Below the pieces are notes generated by a model, which did not search any database, was not told where the DNA came from, and saw only the letters and a list, made by a program, of their open reading frames with translations. A DNA stretch of 64,000 bases, taken from Ignavibacteriota bacterium. GTDB lineage: Bacteria; Bacteroidota; Ignavibacteria; Kapaibacteriales; UBA2268. Below, one piece after another: positions 53,599 to 61,822 of this stretch (the first letter of the stretch is position 1; each line of letters opens with the position of its first letter). The DNA lies in NCBI GenBank assembly GCA_019637995.1, contig JAHBUQ010000001.1, forward strand, positions 1,353,589 through 1,417,588, read 5' to 3'. The translations under genes were made by a program, and so were the position numbers.

Positions 53599-53778
53599 AT
53601 CAGTGAACCCATGTGGCACTGATGAAAAATAAATATAGTCAAATGATTAAGTTTAAGGTTATTTATGGAAAATTCAAATTTTCCATAAAAGTAGACTTTA
53701 AGCATTATGCGAAAAGTCTGAGTAAACTGCTTATGAATTTGTAATAATTCATTCTCCGCCCTCTGGGCGGAGTTTTTT
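53599..53778 (+). ncRNA. Candidate structured small RNA (or 33-codon mRNA) ending in a strong terminator
   Basis: Between two minus-strand genes the plus strand holds four hairpins: ATCAGTG/CACTGAT (53599-53605 and 53617-53623); TATGGAAAAT/ATTTTCCATA with a TCAA loop (53664-53687); AGACTTT/AAAGTCT (53693-53699 and 53713-53719) enclosing a GCA/TGC stem; and the terminator at 53754-53778. No plus-strand gene is known upstream. A 33-codon basic frame (53643-53744, MIKFKVIYGKFKFSIKVDFK) lies inside without a clear ribosome-binding site. Promoter not identified. Confidence 0.5.
53754..53778 (+). terminator. Strong rho-independent terminator, plus strand
   Basis: CTCCGCCC and GGGCGGAG form a perfect 8-bp G+C-rich stem with a TCT loop, followed by six Ts. 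On the minus strand no U-run follows, so it acts on a plus-strand transcript. Confidence 0.9.
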
Positions 53779-53799
53779 CTTAGGGGAAAAAATATAATG

Positions 53800-54507
53800 T
53801 TATCTTTTTTCATTTTTCTTTCCTTCAATAATGAAGAAATAAAACCTATCTGGAAATAAATAAGAAAACAATTTGTGCTCAAGATTAAAGATGAACTTAA
53901 TAAATCTTGGACTTATATATTTTGATAAGGAGTCACTAAACCAAGTAATGCCAAAGATCTTCTTTTTGTTAAATCGTGAAAATATGGATTTAATTTCTTT
54001 ATGGTTAAAGAATGTTGCTGGTGAAGTAATATGGAATTTGTTTAAGATATAACTTTCTCTTGAAGAATATTTACGTCCATAGATCATTACAAAAAACTTA
54101 CCGTTTGGCTTTAGTACTCTTTCAATTTCTTGAACTGTCTTTGAGTGGTTAAGTGAATAAGAAAAGCTACCGAAAAGCGAGATAACCGAATCAAAACTAT
54201 TATCTTCAAAAGGCATATTTGACATATTACCCTTGAAGAAAAAATGTTTAGGAAACTTACTCTTACTAATATCAAGCATACTTTCGGAGATGTCTAATCC
54301 GAAATAGTTTTCAGGTGATAAATCAATATTCTCCAATACTATGCCTGTACCGCTACCTACATCAAGAACCTTACCTTCAAGAAAACCGTTATCAAGTAAG
54401 TATTTGAAAACAAAGTCGTTTTCGATTGCGTGAATAGGTTCGTTATAACATTCATCATAAACCTTGCTCAATCTGTTGTAAATGAGTTTTGGTGTTTCTT
54501 TGCTCAT
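53800..54507 (-). CDS. SAM-dependent class I methyltransferase
   Basis: A 235-residue protein with a Rossmann methyltransferase core: motif I KVLDVGSGTGIVLENI (about 46-61), acidic motif II GLDISESML, motif III NMPFEDNSFDSVISLFGSF and LKPNGKFFVMIYG. The C-terminal basic region (about 165-235) is helical and aromatic. The substrate is not evident. It lies upstream of the RNA-like unit and faces the head arm across a control region. It may be cargo and not a structural gene. Confidence 0.78.
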   Translation of the reverse strand: MSKETPKLIYNRLSKVYDECYNEPIHAIENDFVFKYLLDNGFLEGKVLDVGSGTGIVLENIDLSPENYFGLDISESMLDISKSKFPKHFFFKGNMSNMPFEDNSFDSVISLFGSFSYSLNHSKTVQEIERVLKPNGKFFVMIYGRKYSSRESYILNKFHITSPATFFNHKEIKSIFSRFNKKKIFGITWFSDSLSKYISPRFIKFIFNLEHKLFSYLFPDRFYFFIIEGKKNEKR

Positions 54508-54648
54508 TTCATTTCAATCCTAAAAAAGTTATGTAAAAGTTCTATTTCAGCATTAAATCTGTATCAAATTTTGAAAAAAGTCAAAATTCAACATCACAAA
54601 ACAACGGAATTATTCTGCAACGGTAAATGCACCGAGTACCCACACTCA

Positions 54649-54735
54649 ATACTTGCAAATTTACTTGTACTCGTTACAAGTATTCTTTACATACACCGAG
54701 TGCTTTTTGGCTTGCAAAGAATTTAAATAGTTTTG
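54649..54735. promoter_or_regulatory. Divergent late control region with nested inverted repeats and predicted promoter
   Basis: ACTTGTA/TACAAGT (54663-54669 and 54675-54681, 5-nt spacer) lies inside AATACTTG/CAAGTATT (54649-54656 and 54677-54684). CACCGAGT occurs twice nearby (about 54629 and 54694). TTTG (54706-54709) and TAGTTTTG (54728-54735), 18 nt apart, fit a Bacteroidota-type promoter toward the head genes. Mor or another activator may bind here. Confidence 0.45.
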
Positions 54736-54772
54736 CGGTTGTTGTAGTGTAAAATTTTTGAAATCAAGTATT

Positions 54773-55978
54773 ATGTGGAAAGAAGTATTCAAAGCAGGAA
54801 AGCATACAGATGCAAACGGAAACGAGCGTGAATGGAGTTCCGAAGATATAGATGCAATCATATCAAAGTATAACAATCAAATGCCTGACGATAAGCATGA
54901 AGCACCAGTTGTAATCGGGCATCCTGTGAACAATTCGCCAGCATACGCTTGGGTTGAATCTCTCAAGAAAGATGGTGAAACATTACTTGCAAAGTTTACA
55001 CAGATTGACCCTGAATTCGAGCAACTTATCAAAGAAGGCAGATACAAAAAAGTATCTATTGCTCTTTATCCTGATATGATGCTAAGACATATTGGTTTTC
55101 TTGGTGCAATTCCACCAGCAGTAAAAGGTTTGAAAGACAGTGAATTTAATGGAAGTGAATCATTTATCTGCTTTGGAGAACTAAAAGGCAACACAATTAC
55201 AACAGAAACGAAACAGAATGACAAGAATGCTGGAACAAACAACCAGCGAAATTTGAACACAAAGGAACAGATGTTCAACACTTGTTCAACAGATGTTGAG
55301 CAAAGTGGTAACAAAATCCAACAAATTAAATTAAAGGAAATTAAAGAAAAGAATAAATATTCTTCTCCCTCAAAATTTAGCAATTTTGAAGGACAGGAAA
55401 AACCTTTTTCACCCAATCAAAAATCAATCAATTTTCAAGGAGGCAATATGCCCGATAAATATTCAAAGCTATTTCAGGAATTGTTGGGGTGGCTTCGTTC
55501 TACATTCAACGAAGAAATTGCTAATCAGACCGCAGAAGAACTTGAGAGGATTAAGAACAAATATCTCAATGATTCTGAATCGAAAACCGAATCAAAGACT
55601 GCCTTAGAAGCAAGTGAGCCAGACGTTAAGCAAAGTAAAGAGTTTCAAGAAATGCAAAGGAAACTTGAACTTCTCGAAAAAGATAACCGAGATATGAAGT
55701 TCAACGATTACTTCAAATCTCAATTAGGTCGTTTAGTTCCGGCACAAAAACCAATCGTTAAACTTGCTTTTGAAGCAATCCAAGATAACAAAGGATTTGA
55801 GTTTTCGGAGAATGGGAACATCGTTAAGATGTCTGGAGAAGATTTGATAAAAAGACTTATTGAATCTTTCCCGATGCAAATTGAGTTCAATGAAATCGCT
55901 AAGCAAAATGCTTATAGTGATTCAAATGACCTCGAAGGTCAAAATAAGTTTATTGAAGAATACTATCAAGGGAGATAA
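54773..55978 (+). CDS. Head maturation protease with C-terminal scaffold (Mu gpI-like)
   Basis: A 401-residue protein. Residues about 1-125 match Mu gpI-like proteases: FKAGKHTDANGNEREWSSED, then HEAPVVIGHPVNNSPAYAWV and YKKVSIALYPDMMLRHIGFL. A low-complexity linker follows (about 140-225). Residues about 226-401 form a helical, coiled-coil scaffold with its own internal start at 55448. In Mu the I gene likewise contains the in-frame scaffold Z. The ATG at 54773 is preferred to the TTG at 54758. The linker resembles that of the DnaD-like protein. Confidence 0.82.
   Translation: MWKEVFKAGKHTDANGNEREWSSEDIDAIISKYNNQMPDDKHEAPVVIGHPVNNSPAYAWVESLKKDGETLLAKFTQIDPEFEQLIKEGRYKKVSIALYPDMMLRHIGFLGAIPPAVKGLKDSEFNGSESFICFGELKGNTITTETKQNDKNAGTNNQRNLNTKEQMFNTCSTDVEQSGNKIQQIKLKEIKEKNKYSSPSKFSNFEGQEKPFSPNQKSINFQGGNMPDKYSKLFQELLGWLRSTFNEEIANQTAEELERIKNKYLNDSESKTESKTALEASEPDVKQSKEFQEMQRKLELLEKDNRDMKFNDYFKSQLGRLVPAQKPIVKLAFEAIQDNKGFEFSENGNIVKMSGEDLIKRLIESFPMQIEFNEIAKQNAYSDSNDLEGQNKFIEEYYQGR
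55448..55978 (+). CDS. Nested scaffold protein (Mu gpZ-like), internal start within protease gene
   Basis: AAGGAGG (55437-55443) stands 4 nt before an in-frame ATG at 55448. Translation from here gives 176 residues (MPDKYSKLFQELLGWLRSTF..., then a coiled coil with EMQRKLELLEKDNRDMKFND). This matches the gene-within-gene plan of Mu I/Z and lambda C/Nu3, in which the free scaffold guides capsid assembly and is removed by the protease. The site is seen; its use is inferred. Confidence 0.6.
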   Translation: MPDKYSKLFQELLGWLRSTFNEEIANQTAEELERIKNKYLNDSESKTESKTALEASEPDVKQSKEFQEMQRKLELLEKDNRDMKFNDYFKSQLGRLVPAQKPIVKLAFEAIQDNKGFEFSENGNIVKMSGEDLIKRLIESFPMQIEFNEIAKQNAYSDSNDLEGQNKFIEEYYQGR

Positions 55979-55981
55979 GAA

Positions 55982-56362
55982 ATGAGTATTAATCTTGGAA
56001 TTACAAATCTTGTAGACATTGAGCCGAATAACGATATTTTTGCGGGCTTACATCCTACTATGGAAGTAAGTGAAATAATCATCCTGTCTGGTCAAAACCT
56101 TAAACGAGGTGCTTGTCTTGGACAGATCAATGCAGAAGCGAATCCTAACAACGGAAAATATACCCTTTGGGATGAAGGTTCAACAGATGGCTCTGAAGTT
56201 ATATGCGGTATATTAGGTTGCGATGTTGATGCTACAATCGCTGATGGCAAAGGGTTTATGTATTTTCACGGAGAATTTCTAAAATCAGGTCTTAGTGCCG
56301 GACACGAAATTATTCCGGACGTTTATAACAATGGCTCCATAGTGATTAAGGAGGACAAATAA
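55982..56362 (+). CDS. Head decoration protein, lambda gpD-like
   Basis: A 126-residue protein with gpD-type features: ILSGQNLKRGACLGQINAEA, GKYTLWDEGSTDGSEVICGI and FLKSGLSAGHEIIPDVYNNG. It trimerises on the capsid surface to stabilise expanded heads. It begins 3 nt after the protease stop, and its last base overlaps the capsid ATG. Confidence 0.82.
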   Translation: MSINLGITNLVDIEPNNDIFAGLHPTMEVSEIIILSGQNLKRGACLGQINAEANPNNGKYTLWDEGSTDGSEVICGILGCDVDATIADGKGFMYFHGEFLKSGLSAGHEIIPDVYNNGSIVIKEDK

Positions 56363-57408
56363 TGAGTGCTTTAATTGATATGTTTGAAGCAAGAAGTTTG
56401 ACTAATGCAATTAATCGTGCAAAAGTTATTGAACCTTTTGTTTTAAATACTTTGTTTAAAACAAAACAGTTTCACGCTGCAGATAAAATTGATATAGAAA
56501 TTACAATTGGATCTGACAAATTAGCTCAATTTGTAAACCAACACGAAGGTGCACAATTAATAAAGAAATTGTCTAAATCAGTTAGGACTTTGACTTTACC
56601 GAGAACCTTTGAGAAAAAAGTGTTTACCGCTTTTGAATTAGCAAATTATAGGTCAATTGGGAATTTATATGTTGCAAATGCTGAAGAGAGAACCAGAATT
56701 CCGAACCAAATGATTCTCCAAGAGCTTGAAGAACTCAAAAACAGAATAATTCGACGTCGTGAACAAATGGCTTGTGAAGCACTTTCAACAGGCAAACTAA
56801 CAGTTTCCCAAGATAATATTGATTTCGTAGCCGATTTTGAGTTTGAAAATAACGTTCATCTTCATTCACTGACTTCAACTTCAAAATGGAGTGATGCTAA
56901 TTCCAAACCATTGGTTAATTTAAGAGCTTGGAAACGTGATATTATGAAACGATGTGGCTTTAATGCCGATCTTTTGATTTTGGGCAGTGAGGCAGCTGAT
57001 GCGTTTTTATCAAATGATTCAGTAAAGAAAGAACTCGATACCAATAACAATAAAGTTGGTGTAATTGACCTAAACCAAAGTCCAACACGATCAGGTCTTT
57101 TCATCGGAAGGATAATGGGTATTGACATATATGAATACAACCAGCAATACACTAAACCCGATAATACAACAGCAGATATGATTAATCCTAAAAAAGCTAT
57201 TATGATTGCAAGTCAATCAAATGGATTTAGAGTTCATTTTGGGCCTATTTATCGTATTGACAATGGAAACACAAGAGTTTTCACTGATGAATTTTTAGTA
57301 GAAACTAATACAAACGAAGATAAGACTGCTTTGGATTGGAAAGTGGAGCAAAAGAGTTTACCGACAATTCACGAACCTAACGCTATCATTTCGGCAACGG
57401 TATTGTAA
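56362..57408 (+). CDS. Major capsid protein, lambda gpE-like
   Basis: A 348-residue HK97-fold capsid protein of the gpE family: LIDMFEARSLTNAINRA, LTLPRTFEKKVFTAFEL, ELEELKNRIIRRREQMACEA, AWKRDIMKRCG and GIDIYEYNQQY are family-typical. The C-terminus has the usual acidic EFLVETNTNEDKTALDWKVE. Length is near the lambda protein (341). GAGGA precedes the ATG. It forms the shell with the decoration protein. Its gene lies between decoration and Mu gp36-like genes, a hybrid lambda/Mu order. Confidence 0.88.
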   Translation: MSALIDMFEARSLTNAINRAKVIEPFVLNTLFKTKQFHAADKIDIEITIGSDKLAQFVNQHEGAQLIKKLSKSVRTLTLPRTFEKKVFTAFELANYRSIGNLYVANAEERTRIPNQMILQELEELKNRIIRRREQMACEALSTGKLTVSQDNIDFVADFEFENNVHLHSLTSTSKWSDANSKPLVNLRAWKRDIMKRCGFNADLLILGSEAADAFLSNDSVKKELDTNNNKVGVIDLNQSPTRSGLFIGRIMGIDIYEYNQQYTKPDNTTADMINPKKAIMIASQSNGFRVHFGPIYRIDNGNTRVFTDEFLVETNTNEDKTALDWKVEQKSLPTIHEPNAIISATVL

Positions 57409-57821
57409 TGTATTGCACAGTTCAAGATATAGTTGATGATTTAACTGAAAAAGTTGTTGCTCAATTAAGCAACGATGAAGAGCCAAATGTTGTAAATGAT
57501 GAAATTGTAAGTAAATACATTTCGGACGTTACACAGATAATTGACGGTTATCTTAGAGGCAGATATGAATTGCCAATTATAAATGAACACTCAATACTCA
57601 AAAAGATTTGCATTGACATTGTGAAATACGAGCTTTACAAACGAAGAGGGAAAGTATTCGACAATATACAAAACTTTTACAAAGATGGAATTGCAACACT
57701 CGAAAAGATTCAGAAAGGGATGATTACATTGAACGAAGGCACAGCAGAATCAAGACCAGGATTCTTTTTAGTTTCAGAAAGAAAACCTGTTTTTGATAAA
57801 ACAAAGTTGGAGAATTACTGA
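57408..57821 (+). CDS. Mu gp36-like head-tail joining protein (DUF1320)
   Basis: A 137-residue protein with the DUF1320 pattern: YCTVQDIVDDLTEKVVAQLS, then VSKYISDVTQIIDGYLRGRY and CIDIVKYELYKRRGK. It is a helical connector protein at the head-tail interface in Mu-like phages. Its ATG overlaps the capsid stop and its stop overlaps the next start. Confidence 0.82.
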   Translation: MYCTVQDIVDDLTEKVVAQLSNDEEPNVVNDEIVSKYISDVTQIIDGYLRGRYELPIINEHSILKKICIDIVKYELYKRRGKVFDNIQNFYKDGIATLEKIQKGMITLNEGTAESRPGFFLVSERKPVFDKTKLENY

Positions 57822-58222
57822 TGATGATAACAGAAATTGAATCTGCTATTGTTGATAAGCTAAAAATTGACATTCAAGACTTAGCAGTAGAGCCATTTCC
57901 TGATAACGTCAAGGATTACGAGTTATTACACCCAAAAGGTGCAGTACTTGTGAGTTATGAAGGTTCTAACTATACTAATCCAAGAATTGAGCAACAAGCA
58001 AGGATGCTTGAATTTGATGTTATCGTAATCGTTAGAAACCTACGTTCCCATCTTGGAGCTTATGAAACTCTGGACAGAGTGAGACAGTCGCTAACGAATG
58101 ATCTATTTATTGAAAATATGAAACTATATCCTATTTCAGAAAAGTTTTTGTTTGTTGAAGAAGACAAATGGCACTACGAAATAAGATTTATGCTTCCAAC
58201 AGTTTATTTTATTGGAGAATAA
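57821..58222 (+). CDS. Mu gp37-like protein (DUF1834)
   Basis: A 133-residue protein of the Gp37/DUF1834 type: EIESAIVDKLKIDIQDLAVE, then HPKGAVLVSYEGSNY and LEFDVIVIVRNLRSH. It acts at the head-tail junction. The first two codons are both ATG, so the start is ambiguous by one codon. It is coupled to the gp36-like gene. Confidence 0.8.
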   Translation: MMITEIESAIVDKLKIDIQDLAVEPFPDNVKDYELLHPKGAVLVSYEGSNYTNPRIEQQARMLEFDVIVIVRNLRSHLGAYETLDRVRQSLTNDLFIENMKLYPISEKFLFVEEDKWHYEIRFMLPTVYFIGE

Positions 58223-58224
58223 CT

Positions 58225-58524
58225 ATGGACTTTGCAAATGGATTGATTAACAATGCTATACAATTCGGACTTTTAATAGTTGGATTGATTACTTTCTATT
58301 TTATGCTGAAAAGAGATAACAGAAAGGCAAACGAAGAAGTATTTTCAAGTAAGTTAGCCGAAATCGAGAAGTTTAACAATCTCGAAAAAAGAGTTAAGCT
58401 ACTCGAACAGAGAGTTGATTTATATGATGACTCAATTCGGAAAGAACTTGAAGACATCAAAAAATTACTGAATGACTTAAATAAACAATTTCATAATCAT
58501 TTAACATCAAATCACAGGAGTTAA
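58225..58524 (+). CDS. Small membrane protein with coiled coil, lysis-associated
   Basis: A 99-residue protein: one N-terminal membrane helix (IQFGLLIVGLITFYFMLKRD) and a long charged coiled coil (NLEKRVKLLEQRVDLYDDSI). GGAG precedes the ATG at 58225. It lies directly before a holin-like gene and an endolysin-like gene, so a lysis accessory or membrane-tethered spacer role is likely. An i-spanin is an alternative. Confidence 0.6.
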   Translation: MDFANGLINNAIQFGLLIVGLITFYFMLKRDNRKANEEVFSSKLAEIEKFNNLEKRVKLLEQRVDLYDDSIRKELEDIKKLLNDLNKQFHNHLTSNHRS

Positions 58525-58526
58525 AG

Positions 58527-58871
58527 ATGGACACTAAAATTAAATCAGTCATTGATTTTATACTTAGAAATGCAGTTTGGCTTTTCATCGGAATAGTTGC
58601 AGTTTTCTTCTTACGTCCAGGAACAGCCGAAATACAAACTTTTCTTTTTATAGCAACACTTGAAGCGATGGCATTATCCTTGTCGGGAATAGCTCTATTT
58701 ACTTACACCAAAATACCTTTTACAAAGCTAATTATGGAAGGTGATGATAAAGAGCTTAATAGTGTTGAAAGACATTCTATAATGGTTGTATTGGGTTATA
58801 TATTCTTGGGAGTGCATATATTGGTCGGTCTTGTTGTTTTAGGTGTATATATCGCTCAGTTTTCTAATTAA
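58527..58871 (+). CDS. Holin-like protein, three membrane segments
   Basis: A 114-residue membrane protein with segments at about 12-27 (ILRNAVWLFIGIVAVFF), 37-58 and 85-110 (SIMVVLGYIFLGVHILVGLV). Size, topology and place just before an exported endolysin-like gene suggest a class I-type holin. Homology is not recognised. AGGAG precedes the ATG. Its stop lies 9 nt before the next gene. Confidence 0.6.
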   Translation: MDTKIKSVIDFILRNAVWLFIGIVAVFFLRPGTAEIQTFLFIATLEAMALSLSGIALFTYTKIPFTKLIMEGDDKELNSVERHSIMVVLGYIFLGVHILVGLVVLGVYIAQFSN

Positions 58872-58880
58872 GGATTTAAT

Positions 58881-59480
58881 ATGAAAAGCTTTGTTATTAT
58901 AACGATATTACTTCTTTTGGTCGCCTCAGTTGAGACTTTTTCTCTTCAAAGATATTTAATACCTTGTGAGGGAAAGCTGTTATTACTTTCTCGAGATAGT
59001 TTGCTTGCCCAAGTAGGTGTCAAAGAGAAAACTGGCAGGAACGACGGAAGAAAAGTTGAATCATACCTACGAAGCGTAGGATTAGCAAAAGGTAATCCTT
59101 ACTGTGCAGCTGGACAGTATTGGTGCTTCTATTCATCTGCAACGGATTTGGGAATGCCAAAAAAATCAATTCCAATTTATAGAACAGGATCTACTGTAAC
59201 TATGTTTAACGAAGCTATGAAAATTGGTCAGAAATCCAACCCATATCCAATCATAGATGATTTGATGTTTTGGAGAAGACTTAACGAATGGCGTGGACAC
59301 GTTGAACGAATTATTGAAGTAAAAAAAGCGGGTTGGGTTGTTACTGTGGGTTTCAATACAAGTTCCGGTGATAAAGGTTCTCAAGATGACGGTGGAGGTG
59401 TTTATTTAAGAAAACGAAACATTCATCACTTTTTAGGTAGAATGGTGGTTAGAGGTTTCATAGGATTTAAAACAGTATGA
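58881..59480 (+). CDS. Exported peptidoglycan hydrolase (CHAP/NlpC-like endolysin)
   Basis: A 199-residue enzyme with a signal peptide (MKSFVIITILLLLVASVETF), so it may be exported without the holin. The catalytic pattern has Cys in GNPYCAAGQYWCFYSSA and His in EWRGHVERIIEV, followed by VGFNTSSGD and DGGGVYLRKR, matching CHAP/NlpC-P60-like amidases of phages. VGVKEKTGRNDG at about 46-57 is a frequent start of this fold. It would cut the cell wall at lysis. The stop overlaps the next start by 4 nt. Confidence 0.75.
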   Translation: MKSFVIITILLLLVASVETFSLQRYLIPCEGKLLLLSRDSLLAQVGVKEKTGRNDGRKVESYLRSVGLAKGNPYCAAGQYWCFYSSATDLGMPKKSIPIYRTGSTVTMFNEAMKIGQKSNPYPIIDDLMFWRRLNEWRGHVERIIEVKKAGWVVTVGFNTSSGDKGSQDDGGGVYLRKRNIHHFLGRMVVRGFIGFKTV

Positions 59481-59932
59481 AAGAAAAGTATCATTTATTA
59501 ACAGGGATAGTTCTATTAGCAATATCTTTGCTTTTGTGTTTTTACTTGGGAAGAAGTTCAAAGCATTGCAATGAATTAACAAGTGTAATTACTAAAAGAG
59601 ATACTGTCATAATAGTTAAACAAGCTGAACCGATAACGATTGAAAAAGCAAGGACAAAGCTCGTTTTTAAGCGTGATACTATTATTGAAACGAAACCTTT
59701 CACTGCTATTATTGATACCATTATTAAACGAGATACTGTATATGCAAAATTTGATTTTCCAGAAAACAGTTTCGATCTTTGGATTAGAAAGAAACCTGAT
59801 AGCACAATGGTTCATACGATTTATATCACTAAAGAGATCATAAAAGAAAGACCTTGGTGGGAAGCACCAGCGTTCACATTGGGAGGCACAATCGTAGGTT
59901 ATGTCATAGGTAAATCCTTCGGTAAAGATTGA
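59477..59932 (+). CDS. Spanin-like membrane protein with KRDT repeats
   Basis: A 151-residue protein with an N-terminal membrane helix (LLTGIVLLAISLLLCFYLG), a periplasmic middle with repeated KRDTV/I units (three copies) and a C-terminal hydrophobic segment (APAFTLGGTIVGYVIGKSFG). Two membrane ends around an extended middle suit a spanin spanning the envelope. It overlaps the endolysin stop by 4 nt. The call rests on position and topology. Confidence 0.55.
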   Translation: MKEKYHLLTGIVLLAISLLLCFYLGRSSKHCNELTSVITKRDTVIIVKQAEPITIEKARTKLVFKRDTIIETKPFTAIIDTIIKRDTVYAKFDFPENSFDLWIRKKPDSTMVHTIYITKEIIKERPWWEAPAFTLGGTIVGYVIGKSFGKD

Positions 59933-59940
59933 GGTTTCTT

Positions 59941-60228
59941 ATGTGGATTCAGAAAGCAGAAATTATTGATGGTGAAATTAGGTATAACATACTAGGTAAA
60001 ATCAAGTTAAATGAACTTGATACAGGTATAGCAGATAAACACTATATTCACGAACAGAGTTCTGCGAGTAATGTTTGGCACGTAATTCATAATCTAAGAA
60101 AGAATCCATCAGTTTCAACGGTTGACAGTTCGGGAACAGTTGTTTATGGCAATGTTGAACATATTGATGATAACGAACTTAGAATTTTATTTAAGTATCC
60201 ATTTTCAGGAAAAGCATATTGTAATTAG
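59941..60228 (+). CDS. Small tail-fibre domain protein, 95 aa
   Basis: The C-terminal part, SSASNVWHVIHNLRKNPSVS followed by TVVYGNVEHIDDNELRILF and PFSGKAYCN, resembles the C-terminal beta domains of phage tail fibres. The ATG at 59941 has GAGG upstream. The same type of domain ends the larger fibre encoded next (VIHNLGTKD...). It may be a fibre tip or baseplate part. Confidence 0.6.
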   Translation: MWIQKAEIIDGEIRYNILGKIKLNELDTGIADKHYIHEQSSASNVWHVIHNLRKNPSVSTVDSSGTVVYGNVEHIDDNELRILFKYPFSGKAYCN

Positions 60229-60237
60229 GAGAATCAA

Positions 60238-61818
60238 ATGCCGATACCTTTTTTAAACGATATAGATTTATCAGGCGTACTGACTTTACTTAACGGTACT
60301 GGTTATTTAGACCTTGATAAGAATGAAATAAGACAGGCAGTAGTTCAAAATCTTGCTTCTGAGCCAGCTTCTCCATTAGCCGGGCAGATAATTCATAATA
60401 CTGCAAAAACTGATACAGTTAAAGGCAATGGAAAATTAGGTTACAGAACAGCTACATCTTGGGTTTATCCTGATATGGAAAAATCTGTCTATGATACTAA
60501 CAATAACGGTAAAGTAGATGTTGCTGATAATTCCGATTTATTGAATAACCAAAATGGTGCTTACTACCTGAATAGAAGTAATCATACTGGCACACAAACT
60601 TCATCAACTATTTCAGATTTCGTTGAAGCTTCTCAAGATGCCGTTGGGGGTGCATTAATTGATACTAATTCAATTGATTTTACTTATGATGACACCAACA
60701 ATCAAATAAAAGCGGATGTCAGAATTGTTTCGGGTGGTGGGATTGAAATAGTAGCTAATGGTCTCCAATTAACAAACACAGGAGTATCTGCAGGTACTTA
60801 TACAAAAGTAACTGTAGATGTGAAAGGTAGGATAACATCAGCAACAAATTTAAGCTCAGGAGATTTGCCTTCACACACCCACACATCGAGCAATATAACT
60901 GATTTCCATACTGCCGTTAGAACAAACAGACTTGACCAAATGGCTGTTCCAACAACGTCTTTGAATCTGAATAGTCAAAAGATTACAAACCTTGCAGACC
61001 CTACAAGTCCACAAGATGCTGCTACGAAGAACTATGTAGATAATGCTGTTTCCGGTTTATCCTGGAAGAACAGCGTAAGAGTTGCAACAACAGCAAATAT
61101 TACTTTGTCGGGAACTCAAACTATAGACGGCATTGCTCTTGCTGTTGGTAATAGAGTTCTTGTCAAAAACCAAACAACCGCATCTCAAAACGGTATCTAC
61201 GTTGTTGCTTCAACTTCTTGGTCAAGAGCTAGCGATATTGATACTTGGGCAGAAGTTGTAAGTGCAGCAGTATTTGTAGAACAGGGTACTGTTAATGCAG
61301 ATACCGCTTGGATTTGTAATGTTGATAGTGGCGGTACATTAGGCACTACTGCAATTAGTTGGACTCAATTCAATGGAGTTGCAGAATTAGTTGCTGGAAA
61401 TGGTTTATCAAAGACAGGGAATCAAGTTGATGTTAATGTTGATAATCAATCTATTGAAATAGTTTCTGATATTCTGCAAGCCAAACTCGATTCAAATGGC
61501 GGAATAAGCAAGTCTGCAAGTGGATTAAAAGTAAATGTTGACAATTCTACCCTTGTTATTACTGGTAATCAATTAGTTATTAATAGTGCATATAAGAACA
61601 AGAAAGTTACTGCTTCTATCACTGGAGATAATTCCACTACTACGTTTTCAGTTATTCATAATCTTGGAACAAAAGACATACTGATAGATGTATATGAAAA
61701 CACAACAGGATATACTGTTTTCCCATTGATCGAAAGATTTGATACAAATACAACGAAAATATCTTTCAAAGTTGCTCCTGCAACTGCAAAGGTTTATAAT
61801 GTAGTAATTTTAGGATAA
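60238..61818 (+). CDS. Tail fibre protein
   Basis: A 526-residue fibre. The N-terminal part (about 1-100) probably attaches to the baseplate. A middle beta-rich repeat region contains NRSNHTGTQTSSTISDF and NLNSQKITNLADPTSPQDAA with KNYVD, signatures common to fibres. A conserved block (about 275-385) has NGIYVVASTSWSRASD and TAWICN. The C-terminal domain (about 460-526) holds TTTFSVIHNLGTKDILIDVY. It would bind host surface receptors. AGGAG precedes the ATG. Confidence 0.83.
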   Translation: MPIPFLNDIDLSGVLTLLNGTGYLDLDKNEIRQAVVQNLASEPASPLAGQIIHNTAKTDTVKGNGKLGYRTATSWVYPDMEKSVYDTNNNGKVDVADNSDLLNNQNGAYYLNRSNHTGTQTSSTISDFVEASQDAVGGALIDTNSIDFTYDDTNNQIKADVRIVSGGGIEIVANGLQLTNTGVSAGTYTKVTVDVKGRITSATNLSSGDLPSHTHTSSNITDFHTAVRTNRLDQMAVPTTSLNLNSQKITNLADPTSPQDAATKNYVDNAVSGLSWKNSVRVATTANITLSGTQTIDGIALAVGNRVLVKNQTTASQNGIYVVASTSWSRASDIDTWAEVVSAAVFVEQGTVNADTAWICNVDSGGTLGTTAISWTQFNGVAELVAGNGLSKTGNQVDVNVDNQSIEIVSDILQAKLDSNGGISKSASGLKVNVDNSTLVITGNQLVINSAYKNKKVTASITGDNSTTTFSVIHNLGTKDILIDVYENTTGYTVFPLIERFDTNTTKISFKVAPATAKVYNVVILG

Positions 61819-61822
61819 CAAG

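Noticed and set aside
53517..53882. Minus-strand frame of 121 codons between the methyltransferase and PAPS-reductase genes
   Set aside because: It reads through the palindromes and the terminator, overlaps both neighbours and has no family resemblance. The RNA-like unit explains the region better.
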